From: Ramlibacter sp.
Lineage (GTDB): Bacteria > Pseudomonadota > Gammaproteobacteria > Burkholderiales > Burkholderiaceae_C
Direction of reading: 5' to 3'
DNA: 64,000 nucleotides
NCBI GenBank assembly: GCA_019635435.1
Contig: JAHBZM010000001.1
Coordinates: 992,001 to 1,056,000 of the forward strand
Shown here: positions 44,280 to 51,040 of the stretch, in pieces
Layout: each line of letters starts with the position of its first letter
Numbering within the stretch: the stretch's first letter is position 1
Made by a program: the position numbers and the translations under genes
The notes under the pieces: model-generated
Told to the model about the DNA's origin: nothing
The model's database searches: none
Seen by the model: the letters and a program-made list of their open reading frames with translations, nothing else

Positions 44280-45581
44280 GTGAACTTCACCAGTCCTTTT
44301 TCGCTGGCGCTGTACGCCATCGTGGCGCTCAGCCTGCTGGGCGTGCCCATTGGTCACGCCATGATCGGCGGCTCCGTGCTGTACCTGTATGCCAAGGGCA
44401 TGGACATGGGCGCCGCCGCCGAGCAGTTGCTCAACGGCACCTATTCGAGCTTTTTGCTGCTGGCCATTCCGCTGTTCATCCTGGCGGCCACCATCATGAG
44501 CAGCGGCAGCATCCTGGACCGGCTGCTGCGCTTTTGCAATGCCATCGTCGGGCGCTTTCCGGGCGGCCTGGCGCAGGTCAATGTGCTGCAGAGCATTGTG
44601 TTTGCCAGCATGTCGGGCTCGGCCCTGGCCGACGCGGCGGGCTCGGGCAAGATCATGCAGGCCATGATGACGCGCGACGGCAAGTACACGCCGGGCTTTG
44701 CGGCGGCGCTCAGCGCGGTGTCGGCCGTGATCGGGCCCATCCTGCCGCCGTCCATCCCGCTGGTGCTGTATGCGCTGGTGTCGGGAACGTCCATTGGCTA
44801 CCTGTTCATTGGCGGCGTGTTGCCGGGCCTGCTGCTGGGCGCGGTGCAGATGGGGCTGATCTATTACCTGGCCAAGCGCCGCGGCTTTCCGGTGGAGGCG
44901 CCCGTGCCGCTGCGCGAGATGCCGCGCATCACGCGCGAGGCCTTTCCCGCGCTCATGTTGCCGGTCATCCTGCTGGGCTGCCTGTACAGCGGCATCACCA
45001 CGCCCACTGAAGCGGCGGGTGTGGCCGCCGCCTATGCGCTGCTGATCTCGGCCGGGCTGTACCGCAGCATGGGCTGGGGCGACCTGTATGACGCGCTGCT
45101 GTCCAGTGCGCGCATGAGCATCTCCATCGGCATGCTGATTGCCGGCGCGCTGGTGTTCAACTACGTCATCACGTCCGAGAACATCCCGGCCACGCTCAGC
45201 GTCATGCTCAAGGGCCTGCAGCTCTCGCCCATGGCCTTCTTGCTGCTGGTCAACGTGATCCTGCTGGTGCTGGGGGCCTTTCTGGAGGGCTCCACCATCA
45301 TCCTCATCATCCTGCCGGTGCTGCTGCCCACGGCCACGGCGCTGGGCATCGACCCGGTGCACTTTGGCGTGATGGCGGTGCTCAACATCATGATCGGCCT
45401 GGTCACGCCGCCCTATGGCCTGCTGCTGTTCATGATGACCAAGATCGCCAATGTGTCGCTGGGGGTGCTGGTGCGCGAGGCGTTTCCGTTCCTGCTGGTG
45501 ATGCTCGGCGCGCTGGCGCTTGTGACCGTCTGGCCCTCGTTTGTCTTGGTACTGCCGAGATTGGCGGGGTATTCGGGCTGA
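44280..45581 (+). CDS. TRAP transporter large permease, quinate/shikimate cluster
   Basis: A 433-residue DctM-family channel with about twelve helices. Seen: GVPIGHAMIGGSVLYL, FASMSGSALADAAGSGKIM, AVSAVIGPILPPSIPLVLYA and GLVTPPYGLLLFMM. Start taken as GTG 44280, which gives the same length as the other DctM in this window; the frame is open further upstream but inside dctQ. Five bases separate it from the shikimate dehydrogenase gene. Confidence 0.9.
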   Translation: MNFTSPFSLALYAIVALSLLGVPIGHAMIGGSVLYLYAKGMDMGAAAEQLLNGTYSSFLLLAIPLFILAATIMSSGSILDRLLRFCNAIVGRFPGGLAQVNVLQSIVFASMSGSALADAAGSGKIMQAMMTRDGKYTPGFAAALSAVSAVIGPILPPSIPLVLYALVSGTSIGYLFIGGVLPGLLLGAVQMGLIYYLAKRRGFPVEAPVPLREMPRITREAFPALMLPVILLGCLYSGITTPTEAAGVAAAYALLISAGLYRSMGWGDLYDALLSSARMSISIGMLIAGALVFNYVITSENIPATLSVMLKGLQLSPMAFLLLVNVILLVLGAFLEGSTIILIILPVLLPTATALGIDPVHFGVMAVLNIMIGLVTPPYGLLLFMMTKIANVSLGVLVREAFPFLLVMLGALALVTVWPSFVLVLPRLAGYSG

Positions 45582-45586
45582 TTGCC

Positions 45587-46459
45587 ATGCCGCAGATTGA
45601 AGGCAAGCTGCTGCTGGGCCTGATCGGCGCGGGCATCCAGCGCTCGCTCACGCCGGCCATGCAGGAAGAAGAAGCCCGGCACCACGGCCTGCGCCTGCAC
45701 TACCAGCTGATTGACCTGGACCAGTCGCCCGGCGCGCTGGCGCAATTGCCGGGCGTGCTGCCCTCGCTCCTCAACTCGGCCCGCATCATGGGCTTTGCCG
45801 GCCTCAACATCACCTACCCCTGCAAGCAGGCGGTCATTCCGCTGCTGGACGAGCTGTCTGACGAGGCCGCTGCCATGGGCGCGGTCAACACCGTGGTGGT
45901 GCGCGACGGGCAGTTGGTGGGCCACAACACCGATGGGTCCGGCTGGGCCTGGGGCTTTACACGCGCGCTGCCCGCGGCCGACCTGGCTTGCGTGGTGCTG
46001 CTGGGTGCGGGCGGCGCCGGCTCGGCCATTGCGCACGCCGTGCTGCGCCTGGGAGCGCAGCGCCTGCGCATTGTGGACACCGACGCCGCGCGGTCGCAGG
46101 CCCTGGCCGATGCGCTCAACGCACGCTACGGCCCGCGCGCCGAGGTGCAGGGCGACGCCGCGCGCGCCGTGCAGGGCGCCACCGGCCTGATCCATGCCAC
46201 GCCCACGGGCATGGCCAAGCTGCCCGGCATGCCCATCCAGGCCACGCTGCTCAAGCCGCCGATGTGGGTGTCTGAAGTGGTTTACTTCCCGCTGCAGACC
46301 GAGCTGCTCGCCACCGCGCGCGCGCGCGGTTGCCTCACGGTGGATGGCGGCACCATGGCCGTGGGCCAGGCGGTGGGCGCGTTTGAGCTGTTCACCGGGC
46401 GCAAGGCCGACGCCGCGCGCATGGCCCAGCACTTTCAGCGGCTGCTGGCCGGCACTTGA
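45587..46459 (+). CDS. Shikimate/quinate dehydrogenase (AroE family, probably NAD-linked)
   Basis: A 290-residue member of the shikimate dehydrogenase family. Seen: substrate-binding QRSLTPAMQ, catalytic Lys in NITYPCKQAVIPLL, NTDGSGW with the second catalytic Asp, the Rossmann GAGGAGSAIAHAV, and VDTDAAR where an Asp follows the second strand. An acidic residue there favours NAD over NADP, as in catabolic quinate/shikimate dehydrogenases. With aroQ and the QuiC-like genes it would feed quinate or shikimate into dehydroshikimate. Confidence 0.9.
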   Translation: MPQIEGKLLLGLIGAGIQRSLTPAMQEEEARHHGLRLHYQLIDLDQSPGALAQLPGVLPSLLNSARIMGFAGLNITYPCKQAVIPLLDELSDEAAAMGAVNTVVVRDGQLVGHNTDGSGWAWGFTRALPAADLACVVLLGAGGAGSAIAHAVLRLGAQRLRIVDTDAARSQALADALNARYGPRAEVQGDAARAVQGATGLIHATPTGMAKLPGMPIQATLLKPPMWVSEVVYFPLQTELLATARARGCLTVDGGTMAVGQAVGAFELFTGRKADAARMAQHFQRLLAGT

Positions 46460-46480
46460 ACATTCGCAAGGAGGGCACCC

Positions 46481-47374
46481 ATGACCATCGACCGCGAAGC
46501 ATTGCCCCAACCGCCCAACCCGCTGGGCCTGGACGGCATCGAGTTCATTGAATACGCCACGCTGCGCCCCCAGGCGCTGGGGCAGGTGCTGGAGACCCTG
46601 GGCTTCATGCCGGTGGCCAGGCACCGCTCGCGTGAAGTCACGCTGTACCGCCAGGGCGGCATGAACCTGGTGGTCAATGCCCACCCCGACGACGCGCGCG
46701 TGAGCGCCACCCTGGCTACCGCCACGGGCGCCAGCGAAGGCAGCCAACCGGTGATTTCGGCCGTGGCCTTCCGCGTGCGTGACGCGCGTGCGGCCCAGGC
46801 CCGCTGCCTGGAGCTGGGCGCGTGGGAGGCGCCCAACCATGCCCAGGCCATGGAGCTGAACATCCCCGGCATCCAGGGCCCGGGCGGTTCGCACTACTTC
46901 TTTGTGGACCGCTACCGCGACTTTTCCATCTACGACATTGACTTTCTGCCCATCCCCACAGTGCAACCCCAGCCGCCCGCGGTGGCTGGCACCGGCTACT
47001 TTGGCGTGGTGCAGTACATCGGGTTGGCGCGCGGCGCCGACTGGATGGCGTTTTACGCACACCTGTTCGGCTTCAGCGAGATCCCCGATCACCAGCGCTT
47101 TGGCGTCATGCCCGCCGGCAAACTCATGCGCAGTCCCTGCGGGCAGTTCATGTGGCAGCTGATCGAGCCCGGCAGCCCCGACGTGGACGACGGCCGCGAA
47201 AGCCTGCAGCGCATCGGCATTGGCGCGCCTGATGTGCCCGCCGCCGTGGCGGCGCTGCGGGCACGCGGCGTGCAGTTTGTCGATTCCGCGCAATTGCACC
47301 CTGACGACCGCGGCGCGCTCACGCTCACGCAGCTGGGCTCGGTGGCGTTTGAGCTGGTGCACGCCCAGGGGTGA
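46481..47374 (+). CDS. 4-hydroxyphenylpyruvate dioxygenase-like (VOC) protein, QuiC C-terminal-domain homologue
   Basis: A 297-residue protein of two VOC domains (about residues 15-145 and 168-297). Seen: the HPPD-like opening LDGIEFIEYATLRPQ and a late FEL (Glu near 290) that matches the third iron ligand. The first His ligand position reads Gly (YFGVVQ, near 174) and the second reads Arg (SLQRIG, near 245), so iron-dependent dioxygenase activity is doubtful. In pseudomonads this domain is fused behind the dehydroshikimate dehydratase QuiC; here it is a separate gene just upstream of it. AGGAGGGC precedes the ATG. Confidence 0.82.
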   Translation: MTIDREALPQPPNPLGLDGIEFIEYATLRPQALGQVLETLGFMPVARHRSREVTLYRQGGMNLVVNAHPDDARVSATLATATGASEGSQPVISAVAFRVRDARAAQARCLELGAWEAPNHAQAMELNIPGIQGPGGSHYFFVDRYRDFSIYDIDFLPIPTVQPQPPAVAGTGYFGVVQYIGLARGADWMAFYAHLFGFSEIPDHQRFGVMPAGKLMRSPCGQFMWQLIEPGSPDVDDGRESLQRIGIGAPDVPAAVAALRARGVQFVDSAQLHPDDRGALTLTQLGSVAFELVHAQG

Positions 47375-47385
47375 AGGAGCGCACC

Positions 47386-48282
47386 ATGGACCGACGCATC
47401 GCCGACTTTGGCATGGACACCATCACGCTGGCCGGCCCGCTGGAGGCGCGGCTGGACGCCATGTGCGCCGCCGGTTTTGGCCAGGTCATGCTGGGCGCGC
47501 GCGATGTGGTGGGCCACCCCGGCGGCGTGAAGGCGGCCGTGGCGGCCGTGCGCGCCAGCGGCCTGCGCGCCACGGGTTTCCAGGTGCTGCGCGACTTTGA
47601 GGGCCTGTCGGGCCACCTGCACGGCTACAAGGTGGACATGGCCCGCAGCATGCTGCAGATGTGCGAGGCCCTGGGCTCCCGCGTTCTGCTGGCGTGTTCA
47701 TCCACCTCGCGCCACGCCTCGCAGGACTTTGACGACATTGCCCGCGACCTGCGCAAGCTGGCCATGCTGGCGCTGCCGCTGGGCATCCGCGTGGCGTATG
47801 AGGGCCTGTCGTGGGGCCGCACCATCAACGAGTTCACCACCGCCTGGGACGTGGTGAGCCGCGCCGACTGCCCCAACCTGGGTCTGGGGCTGGATTCGTT
47901 CCACATCTTTGCCGCCAACACGCCGCTGGACGCCATTGGCGAGCTGGACCCGGCCCGCATCTTTCTTGTGCAGCTGTCGGACTTCATGTGGAACGAAACC
48001 CCCACCTTTGAAGAGCGCATGACCACCGCGCGCACCTTCAGGGTGTTCCCCGGTGAAGGCGTGCACAGCGAGGCGCTGGCTGATCTGGTGCTGCGCCTGC
48101 AGGCCCTGGGCTATGCGGGCGACTACAGTTTTGAAGTGTTCAATGACGACTACCAGCAGCTGCCGCTGGACACCGTGGCCCAGCGCGCCAGGCGCAGTGC
48201 CCTGTGGCTGGCCGATGACGTGCTGCACCTGCCCCGGCCACTGCCGGCCTGGGCGCAACAAGCTGAAGGAGCCCCCCGATGA
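47386..48282 (+). CDS. quiC: 3-dehydroshikimate dehydratase (QuiC N-terminal-domain type, TIM barrel)
   Basis: A 298-residue sugar-phosphate-isomerase-like TIM barrel that would convert 3-dehydroshikimate to protocatechuate using a divalent metal. Seen: the four expected metal ligands, Glu in AYEGLSWGR, Asp and His in LGLDSFHIF, Gln in FLVQLSDF and Glu in YSFEVFND. GTG 47371 is possible, but AAGGAG at 47374-47379 points to ATG 47386. Unlike QuiC of pseudomonads it is not fused to the VOC domain. It overlaps the next gene by 4 bp. Confidence 0.85.
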   Translation: MDRRIADFGMDTITLAGPLEARLDAMCAAGFGQVMLGARDVVGHPGGVKAAVAAVRASGLRATGFQVLRDFEGLSGHLHGYKVDMARSMLQMCEALGSRVLLACSSTSRHASQDFDDIARDLRKLAMLALPLGIRVAYEGLSWGRTINEFTTAWDVVSRADCPNLGLGLDSFHIFAANTPLDAIGELDPARIFLVQLSDFMWNETPTFEERMTTARTFRVFPGEGVHSEALADLVLRLQALGYAGDYSFEVFNDDYQQLPLDTVAQRARRSALWLADDVLHLPRPLPAWAQQAEGAPR

Positions 48283-48956
48283 CGGCACAAGCCGCCCTGG
48301 CCATGTGGTGGGACATGGCCCCCGCCATGCGCAATGAGTTCGAGCACTGGCATTCGCACGAGCATTTCCCAGAGCGCCTGTCGCTGCCCGGCTTCCAGCG
48401 CGCCGCGCGCTGGGCCGACGCCGCGGGCGGCGAGGGCTTTTTTGTGCTGTATGAGCTGGCCACCTATGAGGCCCTGGTGTCGCCCGAATACCAGGCGCGC
48501 CTGAACGCCCCCAGCGAATGGTCGCGCAAGATGATGCCGCACCACCGCCACATGGTGCGCAGCCAGTGCCGCCTGCTGGCGCGCAGTGGCGGCGCCGTGG
48601 CGGGCCATGCGCTCACGCTGCGCCTGTCACCGGCCGAGGGCGCGCAGGAGCGGCTGCGCGCGCACCTGGGCGGCCTGGTGCAGGCCCTGCCCGCGCAGCC
48701 CGGCCTGACCGGCGCGCTGCTGCTGCAGACCGACACCCCGGCCATCGCCCCCACCACCGAGCAGGCCATCCGCGGCCATGCCGACCGCGCGGCCGACTGG
48801 ATCCTGCTGGTCACGGGCTATGAGGCGCAGGCACTGCATGCGCTGCAAGCCGGCGAGCTGTCGGCCGCCGCGCTGCAGGCCGCTGGCGCGGCCCCGGGCG
48901 TGATCAGCGGCAGCTACACCCTGCGCCTGACCATGACGCCCGGCGACGTGCGCTGA
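48279..48956 (+). CDS. Two-fold alpha/beta-barrel-like protein of unknown function
   Basis: A 225-residue protein that I cannot assign. Seen: the first half (MWWDMAPAMRNEFEHWHSHE, FHERL-type His/Trp-rich segment, HHRHMV) looks like a dimeric alpha-beta barrel as in EthD/monooxygenase-like proteins; the second half repeats a similar strand-helix pattern. No signal peptide. It overlaps the quiC-like gene by ATGA with AAGGAG ahead, so it belongs to the same operon and may handle a product of that pathway (inference). Confidence 0.6.
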   Translation: MTAQAALAMWWDMAPAMRNEFEHWHSHEHFPERLSLPGFQRAARWADAAGGEGFFVLYELATYEALVSPEYQARLNAPSEWSRKMMPHHRHMVRSQCRLLARSGGAVAGHALTLRLSPAEGAQERLRAHLGGLVQALPAQPGLTGALLLQTDTPAIAPTTEQAIRGHADRAADWILLVTGYEAQALHALQAGELSAAALQAAGAAPGVISGSYTLRLTMTPGDVR

Positions 48957-48999
48957 GCCCCGCTATACTCGCCGCGTGCGCTCCACCCACTCCATTGCC

Positions 49000-49059
49000 A
49001 TGATCACCATGATTACCACGCCCTTGTGGGGCGAGGTGGTGAGCGTGCAGGTTTTGTAG
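49000..49059 (+). CDS. Attenuator leader peptide of the hom gene
   Basis: A 19-codon open frame, MITMITTPLWGEVVSVQVL, too short for normal gene calling. Seven early codons are Met, Ile and Thr (ATG ATC ACC ATG ATT ACC ACG), the amino acids made from homoserine. An in-frame GTG at 48976 could extend it by eight residues. A TATACT -10 element lies at 48964-48969. It ends 82 bp before homoserine dehydrogenase, and an antiterminator/terminator pair follows, as in the thr operon leader of enteric bacteria. Confidence 0.75.
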   Translation: MITMITTPLWGEVVSVQVL

Positions 49060-49079
49060 ACGCATTTCCACCCAACCCC
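49028..49079 (+). promoter_or_regulatory. Antiterminator fold of the hom leader
   Basis: GGGG (49028-49031) and GGTGG (49035-49039) in the leader frame can pair with CCCC (49076-49079) and CCACC (49068-49072) beyond its stop, with a 3x3 internal loop. This fold uses the left arm of the terminator, so the two cannot coexist. A ribosome held at the Ile/Thr codons leaves 49028-49039 free, favouring this fold. Confidence 0.6.
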
Positions 49080-49104
49080 GCCAGAACGGCCGGGGTTGCA
49101 AGTT
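49074..49104 (+). terminator. Attenuator terminator ahead of hom
   Basis: AACCCCG (49074-49080) pairs with CGGGGTT (49091-49097), with further CC/GG pairing inside the loop, followed by GCAAGTTTTC. The T-run is short (four), so it may need help or be leaky. It competes with the antiterminator for the CCCC at 49076-49079. Confidence 0.65.
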
Positions 49105-49138
49105 TTCTCCGGGCCGCAATGGCTCCCACGGAGAAAAC
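49102..49138 (+). promoter_or_regulatory. Hairpin covering the hom ribosome-binding site
   Basis: GTTTTCTCCG (49102-49111) and CGGAGAAAAC (49129-49138) form a perfect 10-bp stem with a 17-nt loop. The right arm contains the GGAG ribosome-binding site of hom (start 49141). When folded it would hide that site; its left arm overlaps the T-run of the attenuator. Confidence 0.7.
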
Positions 49139-49140
49139 AC

Positions 49141-50460
49141 ATGACCCCCCCTCTTCAACAGTGCCAGCCGCTTCGCGTCGGGCTGCTCGGTTTTGGCGTG
49201 GTTGGCTCGGGCACGCAGGCCGTGCTGGCCGACAACCGCGCCACCATCACCGCCCGCGCCGGCTGCGCCATTGACCTGGCCATGGTGGCCACCCGCACGC
49301 CGGCGCGCGCCCGCGCGGCACGGGAGCAAGGCGCGGTCGTGCTGGACGACCCGATGCAGGTGGTGCGCCACCCCGACATCGACGTGGTGGTGGAAACCAT
49401 GGGCGGGACCGGCGTGGCGCGCGACTGCGTGCTGGCCGCCATTGCGCATGGCAAGCATGTGGTCACCGCCAACAAGGCGCTGCTGGCCCTGCATGGCGAG
49501 CAGATCTTTGCCGCGGCACGGGCGCGGGGCGTGTCGGTGTGCTTTGAGGGCGCGGTGGCGGTGAGCATCCCCATCGTCAAGGCGCTGCGCGAGGGGCTGG
49601 CGGGCAATGAGATCGAATGGCTGGCCGGCATTGTCAACGGCACCAGCAACTTTGTGCTGACCCAGATGCGCGACCAGGGCCGTGGCTATGCACAGGCGCT
49701 GGGCGAGGCCCAGGCCCTGGGCTATGCCGAGGCTGACCCGGCGCTGGACGTGGACGGGGGTGACGCCGCCCACAAACTCAGCTTGCTGGCCGCCATGGCT
49801 TTTGGCGGAGCGCCGCGCTTTCACGACGTGCACGTGGAAGGCATCCGCGCGCTGCAGGCCGCGGATTTTGCGCACGCGGCGCAGCTGGGCCACACCATCA
49901 AGCTGCTCGCGGTGGCGCGCCGCCAGGGCGAACAGCTGCAGCTGCGGGTGCACCCGGCGCTGGTGCCTGCGGATACGCTGCTGGCGCGCGTGGACGGCAG
50001 CATGAACGGCATCCTGGTCAAGGGCAATGCCGCCGGTGCGACGCTGTACTGCGGCGCCGGGGCCGGCTCGCGCGAAACGGCCTCGGCCGTGGTGGCCGAC
50101 CTGGTGGACATCGCCCGGGCCCTGCGCTGCGGCGGCTCGCCCGCCAGCGTGCCCGCGCTGGGCTTTCACCACGAGGCCCAGCCGCCGCGCGCCATGGAAC
50201 CGCTGCAGGCGCTGCGCCTGCGCCAGTACCTGCGCGTGCCGCTAACCCAGGCCGGTTCGGCAGATGACGCCCTGCAGGTGCTGGCGGCGCATGGCATTGC
50301 GCCAGACCGGCAGACGCAAACGCCTGAGGCCCTGGCGCTGCTCACGCAAGAGACCGAGGAATGGCGCATGGCCGCCGCCGTGAGCGAGCTGGCGCGGCGG
50401 CCCGGTGCAGGCGGCACCGGCCGCGAGCCCGTGCGCCTGCGGGTGGAAGCGCTGGCCTAA
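49141..50460 (+). CDS. hom: Homoserine dehydrogenase
   Basis: A 439-residue enzyme that reduces aspartate semialdehyde to homoserine, the branch point to threonine, isoleucine and methionine. Seen: the nucleotide-binding GLLGFGVVGSGTQAV, ANKALLALHG, GIVNGTSNFVLTQM, and EADPALDVDGGDAAHKL with catalytic Asp/Lys; a C-terminal ACT-like regulatory region from about residue 350. ATG 49141 has GGAG upstream, and an N-terminal extension in the same frame has no initiation signal. Its leader suggests control by Thr/Ile/Met-tRNA charging. Confidence 0.93.
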   Translation: MTPPLQQCQPLRVGLLGFGVVGSGTQAVLADNRATITARAGCAIDLAMVATRTPARARAAREQGAVVLDDPMQVVRHPDIDVVVETMGGTGVARDCVLAAIAHGKHVVTANKALLALHGEQIFAAARARGVSVCFEGAVAVSIPIVKALREGLAGNEIEWLAGIVNGTSNFVLTQMRDQGRGYAQALGEAQALGYAEADPALDVDGGDAAHKLSLLAAMAFGGAPRFHDVHVEGIRALQAADFAHAAQLGHTIKLLAVARRQGEQLQLRVHPALVPADTLLARVDGSMNGILVKGNAAGATLYCGAGAGSRETASAVVADLVDIARALRCGGSPASVPALGFHHEAQPPRAMEPLQALRLRQYLRVPLTQAGSADDALQVLAAHGIAPDRQTQTPEALALLTQETEEWRMAAAVSELARRPGAGGTGREPVRLRVEALA

Positions 50461-50470
50461 ACTGCCGGCC

Positions 50471-51040
50471 ATGAAGACCATCCGCGACCTGAACCAGCCG
50501 CCCCATGTGCAGGACCGGGTGGAGGCGCTCATCGTGCGCGGCGCGCCGCGTGAGCCGGCCCGCCTCATCACGCAGACCGTGGCGCTGGCCAGAATCGGTT
50601 TGGCCGATGACCGGCTGGGCAAGAAGGGCGAGGCCGAGCTGTCCACGCGCCAGGTCACGCTGATCCAGGCCGAGCATCTGCCGGTGATCGCCCGGCTGGC
50701 AGGCCTGGCTGGCGTGCCGGCTGTTGACCCAGTGCGCCTGCGCCGCAACATCGTGGTGTCGGGCATCAACCTGCTGGCGCTGCGAACGGCCCACGTGCAG
50801 GTGGGCGATGCGGTGCTGGAGATCATGGGGCCCTGCGCGCCCTGCTCGCGCATGGAAGAAGAGGTTGGCCCCGGGGGCTACGCCGCCATGCGCGGCCACG
50901 GCGGCATGACCGCGCGCGTCCTTACCGGCGGCGCCATCCGGGTGGGCGATGCGGTGCGGGCCGTGGCGCGCGTGGCGGAAACCCAGGCCACCGGGGGTCA
51001 CGGTGATTCGTCAGGAACGCCTGCGCTGCGCAAGGCCTGA
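50471..51040 (+). CDS. MOSC-domain protein
   Basis: A 189-residue single MOSC domain, a fold used to bind sulfur and molybdenum cofactor. Seen: RQVTLIQAEHLPVIARL, RRNIVVSGINLLAL, and GPCAPCSRMEE with the conserved Cys, and the closing GDAVRAV. ATG 50471 begins 10 bp after the hom stop. The last 43 bp overlap, tail to tail, the convergent SARP-type regulator gene. Confidence 0.87.
   Translation: MKTIRDLNQPPHVQDRVEALIVRGAPREPARLITQTVALARIGLADDRLGKKGEAELSTRQVTLIQAEHLPVIARLAGLAGVPAVDPVRLRRNIVVSGINLLALRTAHVQVGDAVLEIMGPCAPCSRMEEEVGPGGYAAMRGHGGMTARVLTGGAIRVGDAVRAVARVAETQATGGHGDSSGTPALRKA

Noticed and set aside
48996..49020. Similarity of the leader DNA to the start of lacZ-alpha in cloning vectors (ACCATGATTAC)
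   Set aside because: Only 11 bases match; flanking DNA continues as a chromosomal hom leader, so vector contamination is unlikely.
49060..49140. SAM-type riboswitch ahead of hom
   Set aside because: I do not find the conserved core of SAM-II or SAH aptamers; leader peptide with competing stems explains the region better.
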